From Enterococcus_D entomosocium (GTDB taxonomy: Bacteria > Bacillota > Bacilli > Lactobacillales > Enterococcaceae): DNA of 64,000 bases. Position 1 is the stretch's first letter, and every line of letters starts with the position of its first letter. Both the position numbers and the translations under genes were made by a program. The notes beneath the pieces are model-generated. The model was not told the DNA's origin. It saw only the letters and a program-made list of their open reading frames with translations, and did no database searches. Location of the stretch: the NCBI RefSeq assembly GCF_030441895.1, contig NZ_JARJAS010000005.1; one strand, 5' to 3'. Below, piece by piece: positions 27,204 to 35,447 of this stretch.

Positions 27204-28205
27204 TTATTCATTTACTTGTTTTGTCGATTGCTTAATACTCAATTCTCCTGGTAAAACGTAGGAGACACCACATGCATTTTCCTCAATCATTTCGATCAAG
27301 TGGTTTACTGCCGTGACCCCTTGCAATTGGATTGGATTTTTCACAGTCGTCAACCGAGGCATGAAATAGTCCAAGAGATCGATGCCATCAAAGCCAATTA
27401 CGCTGAAATCATCCGGCACCCGCCACTTGGTCTCATGGATCGCCTTGACCGTTCCTATCGCACTAAGATCATTTCCCGCCAGAAACGCTGTGGGTAAATC
27501 TTTCTGCTCTAGCAAAAACTGTTGCACGCGGACTCTCGTTCGTTCTTCTTCAAAGAACCCCTGCAATTGATAGTCCGACCGTTTAGAAACCCCTGCCTCG
27601 TTTAATGCTTCTAAATACCCTCTTAAACGCTCATCACTATCATAAACACCAGTAATACCACTGATAAAGGCAATTTTTTTGTGGCCAAGTGACAAAAGAT
27701 ACTCGGTGGCTGCTTTCCCTTTTTCGAAAGAATCAAAGACTACACTGCCGAAGTTCTTCTCTTGAATGTTTCGATCGATAAAGACGGCTTTGATTTGTTC
27801 TCGTTCCATCGCAGCCAAATCCTGCTTCGTTAAAAAATCTTCAAATCCAATAATGCCATCAACAACACCACCTAAAATACTATTGAGGACAACGCGCTTA
27901 TCTGCAGATAAAAACACGTTGACTGCATACCCATGTTTTTCTGCCTCTCTGGCAATGGCTTCAACTAGTACGCTAAAGTAGGGGCCCTTAATGCTGGTGG
28001 TGTAAAAACCAAGCATCTTGGTTTTCGTGTTTTTTAATTGTTTGCCCATCAAATTTGGGACATAATGCAACCGCTGCGCGGCAGCCATCACACGTTCTTT
28101 CGTTGCGGGCCGAACAACATCGACACCGTTTAATGCTTTAGACACGGTCGCAATCGACACGTTTGCCTCCTTTGCCACTTCCCGAATCGTGATTCGATTT
28201 GTCAA
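27204..28205 (-). CDS. LacI-family regulator of the ABC/ROK/GH3 set
   Basis: A 333-residue repressor with the LacI helix-turn-helix (TIREVAKEANVSIATVSKAL) and effector domain (FLAGNDLSAIGTVKAI, VIGFDGIDLLDYFMPRLTTV). Translation begins at TTG 28205: AGGAGGGGAG lies six bases upstream and no in-frame ATG exists. As the first gene of the operon it probably represses its own promoter through the sites at 28236 and 28316, and the GH3 gene through 30682. Confidence 0.88.
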   Translation of the reverse strand: MTNRITIREVAKEANVSIATVSKALNGVDVVRPATKERVMAAAQRLHYVPNLMGKQLKNTKTKMLGFYTTSIKGPYFSVLVEAIAREAEKHGYAVNVFLSADKRVVLNSILGGVVDGIIGFEDFLTKQDLAAMEREQIKAVFIDRNIQEKNFGSVVFDSFEKGKAATEYLLSLGHKKIAFISGITGVYDSDERLRGYLEALNEAGVSKRSDYQLQGFFEEERTRVRVQQFLLEQKDLPTAFLAGNDLSAIGTVKAIHETKWRVPDDFSVIGFDGIDLLDYFMPRLTTVKNPIQLQGVTAVNHLIEMIEENACGVSYVLPGELSIKQSTKQVNE

Positions 28206-28235
28206 ATGATTCTCCCCTCCTGAAGGATTCTTCCC

Positions 28236-28259
28236 AAAAATAAAAACGTTTTTATTTTT
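28236..28259. promoter_or_regulatory. 24-bp perfect palindromic LacI operator
   Basis: Twelve bases read identically on both strands around a central CG: A5-T-A5-C followed by G-T5-A-T5. It lies 31 bp before the LacI start codon, downstream of the promoter. The inner AAAAACGTTTTT matches the two other sites of this set. Confidence 0.7.
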
Positions 28260-28305
28260 CTGAAAAAATCAACGACCACTCTAAGGTTGGCCATCCGATA
28301 AACCA

Positions 28306-28334
28306 ACTATATATAAAAACGTTTTCACCCACAA
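28306..28334 (-). promoter_or_regulatory. Promoter of the LacI/ABC operon with operator in the spacer
   Basis: Reverse strand: TTGTGG (28329-28334), 17-bp spacer, TATAGT (28306-28311). The palindrome AAAACGTTTT (28316-28325) fills the spacer, so a bound repressor would exclude RNA polymerase. Confidence 0.65.
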
Positions 28335-28388
28335 TGGTTCTAGGACTAGTTGGCGCATGTACCAGCACCTTGAAACCTGTGCCACTTT

Positions 28389-28403
28389 GGTACAAGTTGT
28401 ACC
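28389..28403. repeat. Palindrome GGTACAAGTTGTACC downstream of the GH3 gene
   Basis: A perfect 15-bp palindrome. An almost identical copy (one central base different) lies at 30757-30771, upstream of the same gene. Function unknown. Confidence 0.6.
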
Positions 28404-28430
28404 CGAAAAAAAAAGCCTCGAAAGGCTTTT
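28404..28430 (-). terminator. Terminator of the GH3 gene
   Basis: AAAAGCCT and AGGCTTTT (28411-28418, 28423-28430) with loop CGAA, followed on the reverse strand by a T tract. It overlaps the stop codon. Confidence 0.85.
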
Positions 28431-30573
28431 AAATCGTGAGCGTACCAATCAACTTCGCTGAGGCAGCAGCAAAGCCAAGGTATAAGGAAATCGTACCAGG
28501 ATCACTTTCTGTCGAGAAATCGGAATGAACATAAGCAAAATCCTCTGGTGTAACATAGAATGAATGCTGCCTTTCTTCGGCTGCAGCAAGATGGATTTTT
28601 TGCCATTGTTTCAATTCCCTCATCGGTCGTGCTACTTCCGTAACATCGTCTCTGCTATAGAGTTGCAATGTCGTTGTATGCGGCACATCGCCCTCATTTT
28701 TCAGTGTGCAACTGATCTCAAATGGCGCACCCTTTTCCTGAGGAATAATGATTTGGGTGTGGGTAATCGTGCATTTACTATAGCCTATCCCCGAGCCAAA
28801 AGAAAACAACGGCTCATTTTTTTCATCCATATAGCGCGAAATATATTTTTGATCACTATTCTCTTCTGTCAGTGGCCGACCTGTAGAGAGTTGAGCATAA
28901 GTCAACGGCAACTGTCCTTCTGCCCTTGGAAAACTCATAGCTAAACGTCCTTGCGGTTCAGATTCGCCCATCAACAAATCTGCCAATGCATTACCGCCTT
29001 CTGATCCAGGGAACCAGGCAATCATGATTGCTTGACAAAGAGGCTCGATGGCGGTCAAAACCAGTGGTCTGCCACAGAAAAGAATCGTTGCGATCCTAGG
29101 ATTGACCTGACTTACTGCTTCAATCAATGCTTCTTGCTTTCTTGATAAAGAAAGTTTGGTCAGACTTGCCGCTTCTCCCGCTTCCTCGCTGGTTTCCCCC
29201 AGAGCCAATAAAACGACCTCAGCTCCTTTAGCGACTTTACACGCCTCATCAAGAAAGGCGCTCGTCAACATTTCCCCATCAGGGTACGGTAAGACAGTTA
29301 AGTCAATTTCTTTTTGAGAAAGACCTTCCGCTAAGGAGACCGCAGCCTCTGGTTTGCCGATCCACGACCAAGCCCCCAAAAGATCCTTTGAATCTGCTTT
29401 GGGACCGATCAGCGCGACCTTTTGTTTTTTCTGCAAAGGCAACAGTGCCTGGTTTTTCAGAAGAACCGTTGTTTGCTTTGCTGCTTCTCGTGAAAGAAGA
29501 CGGGTTTCCTTTAGGAGTCTAGGCGTTAAGTTTTCCGGTGCTAACCCTCTATAAGGGTCTTCAAAAAGGCCTAGCTTGTTCTTTAAATGTAGCACATGAA
29601 AAACCGCCTTATTCAACTGCTCTTTCATAGCAGGATCTGCCTGAATGATTTGCTCTAGTGCGTTCAAATAGCAATCACTCATCATATCCATTTCGACACC
29701 TGCAGTAAAAGCTTTCTGTGCGGCTTCCTTTCGATCAGCAGCTACACGATGCGCCATCAATTCCGCCACCGCTGCCCAATCTGAGATGATCAAGCCATCA
29801 AACCCAAGCTTTTCTCGCAATACTTCCTGCAACAATGGTTGATTGGCTGTGGCCGGCACACCATGGATCGTATTAAAAGAAGTCATGACCAATTCTGCAC
29901 CAGCTTCAATCGCCGCCTGAAACGCGGGCAGATAATTTTGGTAGAGCTCCAGATCAGACAAATCGACAGTATGGTAATCCCGGCCGCCTTCTGCAGCGCC
30001 ATAGCCGATAAAGTGTTTGACACAAGCAGCAATTCGCTGTTTATTTTCTGCAAGGGAAGCAGTTCCTTGATACCCTCGTACATAAGCAGCCGTCAACACC
30101 GCAGATAAGGTCGGATCTTCCCCATTACTTTCCAAGACCCTTCCCCAGCGCGCGTCTTTAACATGATCCGCCATCGGTGAAAACGTGACATGGACACCAG
30201 CTTCTGCCGCTTCTTTTGCTGAAGCTTTAGCAACCTCTTCCACTAACTGCGCATCAAAGGAAGATGCTAAGGCCAGTGGAATTGGGAAAATCGTTTCATA
30301 CCCATGGATAACATCTGCCATAAAAACAAGAGGAATCTTTAAGCGACTTTTCTCAAGATAAGACGTTTGGATGGCATACACTTGTTCCGCAGTATGAGTG
30401 CCCAACACAGAACCAATCGAAAATAATTGGTCTTCACTCATGTGCCATTGTTGCATCGGACCGGTGATTTCTCCTCCTTGCGCAAAAAAATCTGGCGTCA
30501 ATTGGACCAACTGGCCCACTTTTTCAGCTACAGTCATTTGGTCAATCAGTTCTTTTAGTTTTACGGTTTCCAC
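28429..30573 (-). CDS. GH3 beta-glycosidase (beta-glucosidase/beta-xylosidase)
   Basis: A 714-residue enzyme of the three-domain GH3 type: (beta/alpha)8 domain with MADVIHGYETIFPIPLALAS, DARWGRVLESNGEDP and KHFIGYG; catalytic Asp in GLIISDWAAV at about residue 265; alpha/beta sandwich (VLLLALGETSEEAGE); C-terminal fibronectin III-like domain. No signal peptide, so it acts inside the cell. The start is GTG at 30573 with GGAGAG seven bases upstream. A TTG at 30588 overlaps that site and is rejected. It likely cleaves sugars imported by the neighbouring ABC system. Exact linkage is not readable from sequence. Confidence 0.9.
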   Translation of the reverse strand: METVKLKELIDQMTVAEKVGQLVQLTPDFFAQGGEITGPMQQWHMSEDQLFSIGSVLGTHTAEQVYAIQTSYLEKSRLKIPLVFMADVIHGYETIFPIPLALASSFDAQLVEEVAKASAKEAAEAGVHVTFSPMADHVKDARWGRVLESNGEDPTLSAVLTAAYVRGYQGTASLAENKQRIAACVKHFIGYGAAEGGRDYHTVDLSDLELYQNYLPAFQAAIEAGAELVMTSFNTIHGVPATANQPLLQEVLREKLGFDGLIISDWAAVAELMAHRVAADRKEAAQKAFTAGVEMDMMSDCYLNALEQIIQADPAMKEQLNKAVFHVLHLKNKLGLFEDPYRGLAPENLTPRLLKETRLLSREAAKQTTVLLKNQALLPLQKKQKVALIGPKADSKDLLGAWSWIGKPEAAVSLAEGLSQKEIDLTVLPYPDGEMLTSAFLDEACKVAKGAEVVLLALGETSEEAGEAASLTKLSLSRKQEALIEAVSQVNPRIATILFCGRPLVLTAIEPLCQAIMIAWFPGSEGGNALADLLMGESEPQGRLAMSFPRAEGQLPLTYAQLSTGRPLTEENSDQKYISRYMDEKNEPLFSFGSGIGYSKCTITHTQIIIPQEKGAPFEISCTLKNEGDVPHTTTLQLYSRDDVTEVARPMRELKQWQKIHLAAAEERQHSFYVTPEDFAYVHSDFSTESDPGTISLYLGFAAASAKLIGTLTI

Positions 30574-30674
30574 TATTATTCTCTCCAATCATTAGGCTCT
30601 CTTCTTTTGCTTATCGAACTTGCGGCATTTGCTCCTTCTTAGCAGAAGCAACATGTTGCCGATTCCTTTCATTC

Positions 30675-30697
30675 AGTATAATTAAAAACGTTTTCAA
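30675..30697 (-). promoter_or_regulatory. GH3 promoter region with LacI operator
   Basis: Reverse strand: the palindrome-like TTGAAAACGTTTTTAA (30682-30697) sits just upstream of TATACT (30675-30680). It shares AAAACGTTTT with 28316-28325. The -35 box is poor, so the promoter assignment is weaker than the operator. The rest of the 303-bp gap 30574-30876 holds only the palindrome at 30755 and the terminator at 30835. Confidence 0.55.
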
Positions 30698-30754
30698 AAA
30701 AAGACGATCTTCATACTTTGGTGCAACTCATGGCAAAAAGGAAAAATCTTCATC

Positions 30755-30773
30755 ATGGTACAAGGTGTACCAT
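30755..30773. repeat. Palindrome ATGGTACAAGGTGTACCAT upstream of the GH3 gene
   Basis: Arms of eight bases around AGG, perfectly inverted. The inner 15 bp differ from 28389-28403 at one position. A related fragment, ACTTTGGTGCAA, lies nearby at about 30716-30727 and resembles ACTTTGGTACAA at 28384-28395. Confidence 0.6.
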
Positions 30774-30834
30774 AAATAATGGATAACACCAAATCCCCTG
30801 ATACATCCGACATTGTGTCTTCTCCGATGCTAAC

Positions 30835-30868
30835 AAAAAGAAGCTGCAAATCGCTGCAGCTTCTTTTT
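30835..30868 (-). terminator. Terminator of the WxL gene
   Basis: A 14-bp stem (AAAAAGAAGCTGCA, 30835-30848, with TGCAGCTTCTTTTT, 30855-30868) and a 6-nt loop, nine bases after the stop codon. Confidence 0.85.
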
Positions 30869-30876
30869 GTTTATTG

Positions 30877-33216
30877 TTAAGGAACAAATGAAAGTTCCCA
30901 AAGAATGGTTGCTGAATATCTCGTGGCTTGAGGAGTCGCACTAATTGGCACCTCAAGTTTGACACTTTGATCCATTGTTTCTCGATCGCCAAAGCGCTGG
31001 ACCCAAGTGCCTCTGCCTTGGTTGGCACCTGCTTGTGCGATTATCTCCGCATTTCCAACAGTCAGTGCTGCTTGCTGTTTGTGAGTAGGTGGCTCAGACA
31101 CGTTTTCTCGAGTCGTTACTACATCGATATTGTCTAATAAAATTCTAGCACCAGTCAGTTGATGCCCTTCATCACTTTCAAAAGGCTCTCGTAAGGTTGC
31201 ACGGAGGGTCCAACCGGAATTTTCCCGCCTCCGATCTGAAACCTGCACATAATTAGGGCGTAGATTATCATTTGGATCAGCCGGCTGAAGCAGTTTCTGC
31301 GGCAGGGCATCGTAGGTCGTCGTTTCTGACCGAATGCCAACTGTCCCAAACTGGAATTGGGAAACAAAATCCAAGCTGACAAACCCTTGTTCTGCATCAA
31401 TCTCAGGCGGATTCTCAGGATTTACTTGCGTATCCGGATCAAGAGGGTCTACTGGTTGCGGAGTACTTTCCAAACCATAAACCAGCCAGTATTCTTGTTC
31501 ATCTCGGGTGACTCTTGTTTCCAGCGGCTGACCGTCCCGCTCGTAAAGATATTGGTAATAAGGAATCTCCTCAGGAAGGATATCGACCGATTCATTTACG
31601 AATTCTCCTTGATAGGTTGGTTCCCTCAATGCTACCCCTTCTTCATCTATGTGATTGATCTTGATGTTCGATGGCACGCGATCAAATAAAAAAGTAACAT
31701 TCTGATGGAAAGGCTGCGGCATAATAGCAAATGTACCTGGGTCAAAGTGTTCTGTGACATACTCAACCCCGTAATAGTCATACCCTAACTGATAGGGTTC
31801 ATCGCTCTCTCGGTTCTTGGGGTCAAGGGTATGAAGGAAACGTAATGGTAGTTCTAATGTTTCAGTTGGTAGAATATCCTCCCCTGTCTCTCGATCCAGA
31901 TAGTTTACATGGACGGTTCCAGTACCAATGTGATATTCCATCCAATCAAAAGTAAAGGTATGGCGATCACTCCTTGCACCTGTACTTCCAGTAATAAGAA
32001 AAGCCATCGCAGAAACATCCTCAGGTTGCCAATCACTAATATCTCTACGCCATGTCCGATTGTCATAATCGACTTGAAACCATCTCCCATTTTCATCCGG
32101 CTGATATTGAATAAGTACATCCAAATCATGTCCCAAGCGATTTCCAGCTCTTTGCGGTAATGCATCATTGCCGGTATAGGTCGCCATCGTTCGCGGACCT
32201 GTATGATAGATGAATCCAGCGAATGGCGCACCGCCAACAGACATTGGATCTCTAATCACCTCAAATCGATTCGTGAATTCTTCAAAAACACTAGGTGTAG
32301 TGTTATAATTATTGTCCAATTTAAACCCAAAGCCATCGATCAAACCGCCAATACCAAACGCATTTCCTGGATACCCGACTTCATCTGTAGCCGAATTGTG
32401 AAAGCCAAAAGCAATGCCATCGGCTCCGTCTAATCTCGTTCCGATATTTGCTTTGCCTTTTAGCGTAAATGGACGATCCAAACTGAGCCTTTCTTTTAAA
32501 GTAACATTACCAACGTGATCTGATAGATTGGGCGTTAACAGCACTTCTCCTGTTTGCTCGTTATAAGTAGCATCGATAGGGTGTCCTTGCAAATCAAAAT
32601 GATCTAAGAAATCTGCTCGCTCAATTCGAATTTTAGCTGTAGTATCACTTCTATCATCTACTTCTGCCTCTCTTCCTACTTCATCCGCAGCCTCATCTGC
32701 TTGATCTACTTCCGCAGAGTCATTCTCTTCTTCCGTCGAATCAGTGTCTTCGGCATCCGTATGATCTAAGATCAGCAGGCGCTGCGTAGCAGTCTCGGCA
32801 ACGATGATCTCATATTCTCCGATCGTATCCACAAGAATCGGTAAGACAAAAGTCGTTTGTGGGGTCTCGCTGTTCAGCTGCCACACACCTTCGTGGTCTG
32901 TTGCTACCACCGTTAGTTCATCGTTCAAAGCTTCCTGATCAATGATTATTTCCTGAGGCAACGCGATGTCCACCGTTTCGAGGGCAACTTCTGAGTAGAA
33001 AATAAAATCTATTACGTGCTCGACCTCTCCTTGGATCAGTTCCTCCGCAAAGGAGATTTCTCCACTCACTTCATCGTCGGCCTTCTCCTCGTGTTCTTCC
33101 TCTGGTGTCCACGAAAAAATCGTCTCGGCATTCATGATTGTTAATGTTGTAATCAGTGGGAGTAAGGCAAGTAGAACCAGCAACCACTTATTTTTTTTGC
33201 GAAAAAATGAGTTCAT
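30877..33216 (-). CDS. WxL-domain surface protein with lectin and MucBP-like domains (CscC-like)
   Basis: A secreted 779-residue protein, probably held non-covalently on peptidoglycan. Order: signal peptide (WLLVLLALLPLITTLTIMNA), an acidic Asp/Glu-rich stretch near residues 150-185, an L-type lectin-like domain (ADGIAFGFHNSATDEVG and DGFGFKLDNNYNT), two MucBP-like repeats (GTVHVNYLDRETGEDI and NIKINHIDEEGVALREP), a Pro-rich linker, and the C-terminal WxL domain with SGWTLRAT and the final TILWELSFVP. ATG at 33216 is preferred to the GTG at 33225, which is too close to AGGAG. It likely binds glycans. Encoded with a small LPXTG protein, but no DUF916 partner is seen. Confidence 0.85.
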   Translation of the reverse strand: MNSFFRKKNKWLLVLLALLPLITTLTIMNAETIFSWTPEEEHEEKADDEVSGEISFAEELIQGEVEHVIDFIFYSEVALETVDIALPQEIIIDQEALNDELTVVATDHEGVWQLNSETPQTTFVLPILVDTIGEYEIIVAETATQRLLILDHTDAEDTDSTEEENDSAEVDQADEAADEVGREAEVDDRSDTTAKIRIERADFLDHFDLQGHPIDATYNEQTGEVLLTPNLSDHVGNVTLKERLSLDRPFTLKGKANIGTRLDGADGIAFGFHNSATDEVGYPGNAFGIGGLIDGFGFKLDNNYNTTPSVFEEFTNRFEVIRDPMSVGGAPFAGFIYHTGPRTMATYTGNDALPQRAGNRLGHDLDVLIQYQPDENGRWFQVDYDNRTWRRDISDWQPEDVSAMAFLITGSTGARSDRHTFTFDWMEYHIGTGTVHVNYLDRETGEDILPTETLELPLRFLHTLDPKNRESDEPYQLGYDYYGVEYVTEHFDPGTFAIMPQPFHQNVTFLFDRVPSNIKINHIDEEGVALREPTYQGEFVNESVDILPEEIPYYQYLYERDGQPLETRVTRDEQEYWLVYGLESTPQPVDPLDPDTQVNPENPPEIDAEQGFVSLDFVSQFQFGTVGIRSETTTYDALPQKLLQPADPNDNLRPNYVQVSDRRRENSGWTLRATLREPFESDEGHQLTGARILLDNIDVVTTRENVSEPPTHKQQAALTVGNAEIIAQAGANQGRGTWVQRFGDRETMDQSVKLEVPISATPQATRYSATILWELSFVP

Positions 33217-33261
33217 CGCATTCACTCCTAAATGTCATTTCTCTTATTTTCCCCATGGGAT

Positions 33262-33627
33262 CTAGCCCCACTTAGGGAATGTTGATTTCCCTTTTTTGAT
33301 AAGTTGTTTTACTACGTATATGTTAAGTGCGGTGATCAGCAAGAGACTTCCAAGAATTACCCAATCCAACCGTTGAATGAAGTTTGTCTGGGGCAGCTGC
33401 CCGCCGGGTTTACCCGTGTCTTGCGGTGGACGCGGAACAGGACCGGTTGGTGGAGATGGTTCTGGTTGATCCAAAGGCTCATAAATCCCGGTAAACCCCA
33501 CTGTCCCCTCCGTTTCCGTTGAACGTCTCTCCTCGCCAAAACTCGTTCTTGTAAACCCGAAAGCGAACAATAAGACCAAACATACTTTCAAAGCCCTTCC
33601 TCTAATAGATGCACCGTTGATATCCAT
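33262..33627 (-). CDS. Small LPXTG-anchored protein (CscD-like)
   Basis: A 121-residue sortase substrate: signal peptide (VCLVLLFAFGFTRTSFG), about 35 residues rich in Pro and Gly, the sorting motif LPQTN, a hydrophobic segment (WVILGSLLLITALNIYVV) and a Lys-rich tail. The ATG at 33627 follows GGAGGAGGGAGA. It lies 45 bp upstream of the WxL gene on the same strand, matching the cscD-type genes of enterococcal Csc clusters. Confidence 0.82.
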   Translation of the reverse strand: MDINGASIRGRALKVCLVLLFAFGFTRTSFGEERRSTETEGTVGFTGIYEPLDQPEPSPPTGPVPRPPQDTGKPGGQLPQTNFIQRLDWVILGSLLLITALNIYVVKQLIKKGKSTFPKWG

Positions 33628-33655
33628 TCTCCCTCCTCCTTGTGAGTTGTTCATT

Positions 33656-33675
33656 TCGAAAACGATCGTTTTTGA
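33656..33675. promoter_or_regulatory. Palindromic operator-like site before the surface-protein genes
   Basis: TCGAAAACGATCGTTTTTGA is a 20-bp palindrome with one mismatched pair, about 30 bp before the LPXTG gene start. The regulator is unknown. The centre ATCG differs from the AAAACGTTTT sites of the LacI set. Confidence 0.45.
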
Positions 33676-34078
33676 GACGCGTTATTTTATTAAAGCCAAT
33701 CTCTTTACAAAAGCCTAAATAGTACTGTTTATATGGAATTCATTCTATCTTGATCGTAGTCGTACTTGATATCTCAAAAACCATGGTTTTCAAACATGTC
33801 ATACTAATTATATCGATGTTCTACTTAGAATAAAATTCACGATATTCCTCGATCGATGAATATCCTGCATGAAGTTAAAAAAAACATACGTTTCATTCAT
33901 ATGTTATTGTTGCAACTATTTTAGAAACTTGCCATCTCCCTTTTATACAACAAAAAGCTCAATGATCTTAGATTACGTTATTCCTTTAATCCTCGACACC
34001 TTGAATCGACGCTTCATGTCAGGCGTCCCTCTCATTTTCTATCAACAAGACTGAACCGTAATTAGCTTGCTAAAATGC
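33676..34078. other. AT-rich intergenic stretch without recognised features
   Basis: About 400 bp between the surface-protein operon start and the RpiR terminator. A 61-codon plus-strand frame at 33869-34054 has no ribosome site and no recognisable domain. A weak promoter for the LPXTG gene (TTGTAA, 15 bp, TAAAAT on the reverse strand near 33690-33710) is possible. No structured RNA was recognised. Confidence 0.4.
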
Positions 34079-34148
34079 AAAAAAACAAACAGGTCCAAAA
34101 GTCATCAAAAGAAAAGTCTCTTGATCCATTAAACCTGTTTGTTTTTTT
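34079..34148 (-). terminator. Long-loop terminator of the RpiR gene
   Basis: A7-CAAACAGGT (34079-34094) pairs with ACCTGTTTG-T7 (34133-34148). The 38-nt loop may fold further. The T tract follows on the reverse strand. Confidence 0.75.
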
Positions 34149-34172
34149 CATTTATTAAAGGAAAAATGTAGC

Positions 34173-34913
34173 TTATTCCCCTGCGGATAAAGAAAACTGA
34201 CGAACCGTCTCCGACAACGCTTCGACTAAGAAAAGGCAAGGAATTTGCGTCGTCAAATCTTCATACTTGTTGATGCGTTTCACATCAACTGAATAGTCTA
34301 AGACATAATCGGACATTCGCCCCAGTGTGCTGTTGGCGTCACTGGTGATTGCTACAGTGGTGAAGTCAGGATTATTACGAAAGCCATTGACCACTTCAAT
34401 GATCTCGGTGGTCGTTCCGGTGATTGAAAGGACCACGATCATATTGTCTGACGTATGTTTCAGCTTCGCAAAGATTGGATAGGTATTATCCACCAAAGCA
34501 TAACTGTTAAATCCGATTGTGGCAAAACGGCGGGCAGCATATTCACACATTGAACCTGACGCACCGATGCCATAAAAAATAATATTCTCACATTCCAGCA
34601 TTCGTTCAGCGATTCGCCGGATTTTTCCTTCGATGTCTCGCGGGAAGCGTTCCGGATCCAAAACGGTCATACTGCTAAAAAAACTGACAGCATCTAACTC
34701 AGGTGCTTTGAACTGGGTACGAAATTCTGTAAAGCTCTCATACCCTAATTTACGGATAAAGCGCATAACAGAAGAAGCTGAGGTGTGGGATTCAAGCGCG
34801 ATCTCACGAACCCGCATATAGGGAATCTTATCACTTTGGCTCGACATATAATGATAAATCGCACGATCGGTCTCTGATAACTCATTGAAATCGATTTTTC
34901 CAAAAAAAGACAT
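34173..34913 (-). CDS. RpiR-family transcriptional regulator
   Basis: A 246-residue regulator with the RpiR helix-turn-helix (VREIALESHTSASSVMRFIR, residues about 35-55) and a SIS domain (IFYGIGASGSMCEYAARRF, LSITGTTTEIIEV). AGGAG precedes the ATG. It is isolated: the flanking genes encode surface proteins and an acetyltransferase, so the sugar phosphate it senses cannot be inferred from position. Confidence 0.82.
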   Translation of the reverse strand: MSFFGKIDFNELSETDRAIYHYMSSQSDKIPYMRVREIALESHTSASSVMRFIRKLGYESFTEFRTQFKAPELDAVSFFSSMTVLDPERFPRDIEGKIRRIAERMLECENIIFYGIGASGSMCEYAARRFATIGFNSYALVDNTYPIFAKLKHTSDNMIVVLSITGTTTEIIEVVNGFRNNPDFTTVAITSDANSTLGRMSDYVLDYSVDVKRINKYEDLTTQIPCLFLVEALSETVRQFSLSAGE

Positions 34914-34970
34914 AGTAAACGCTCCTATTTTCTCATTCTCCTATCAATGTACCACAAGCTAGCAAAAACA

Positions 34971-35390
34971 TCACAACTGTTTGATAAGAAATAATTCCAT
35001 CGGCTGTTCAAATCCAGGACTTGTCAAAAGTAACCCACCGGCATCTTGGTAACCAAGGTTGCGATAGAAATGCTGTGCTTGCTCGTCGACTTGCGTGGAA
35101 GTCAAACAAAGAGCATGGCCGGCTGCTTTTTGCTGTTGTTCCCAATAAGTAACCAACCGTTTCCCAAGTCCCTTGCCTTGATGCGCTTCTGCGATCACTA
35201 ACATGGTACAAAAAGGAATCGTGTCCCAGAAAAAATTGTAGCGCAGTAACCCTACTGGCTGTTCGTCTGCAACTATCACATAAGCAGTTTTTTCCATTAT
35301 CTTTTTGGCGAAGACTTCCTTTGGTAAGTGAGTATCCAAAGAAAACCAAAACGCTTGATCTGCAGCTATTGCCGGTCGAATCGTAATCAC
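34971..35390 (-). CDS. GNAT-family N-acetyltransferase
   Basis: A 139-residue protein with the acetyl-CoA-binding motif AHQGKGLGKRLVTYWEQQQ (residues about 69-87) and the C-terminal HFYRNLGYQDAG typical of GNAT enzymes. Translation starts at GTG 35390 behind GGAAGGG. The acceptor substrate is unknown. It may be co-transcribed with recQ, which ends 58 bp upstream. Confidence 0.82.
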   Translation of the reverse strand: MITIRPAIAADQAFWFSLDTHLPKEVFAKKIMEKTAYVIVADEQPVGLLRYNFFWDTIPFCTMLVIAEAHQGKGLGKRLVTYWEQQQKAAGHALCLTSTQVDEQAQHFYRNLGYQDAGGLLLTSPGFEQPMELFLIKQL

Positions 35391-35447
35391 TGATTTTTCG
35401 TCCCTTCCTGCTGTTTTTTTGTCTTATCGTAGAGAAAATGGTCTATT

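Noticed and set aside
33656..33675. CcpA cre site in the surface-protein promoter
   Set aside because: The centre is ATCG rather than a single CG with TG/CA ends. It is a palindrome of unknown regulator.
33869..34054. 61-codon plus-strand frame in the gap between surface proteins and the RpiR gene
   Set aside because: No ribosome site, no domain, and a composition like the surrounding AT-rich spacer.
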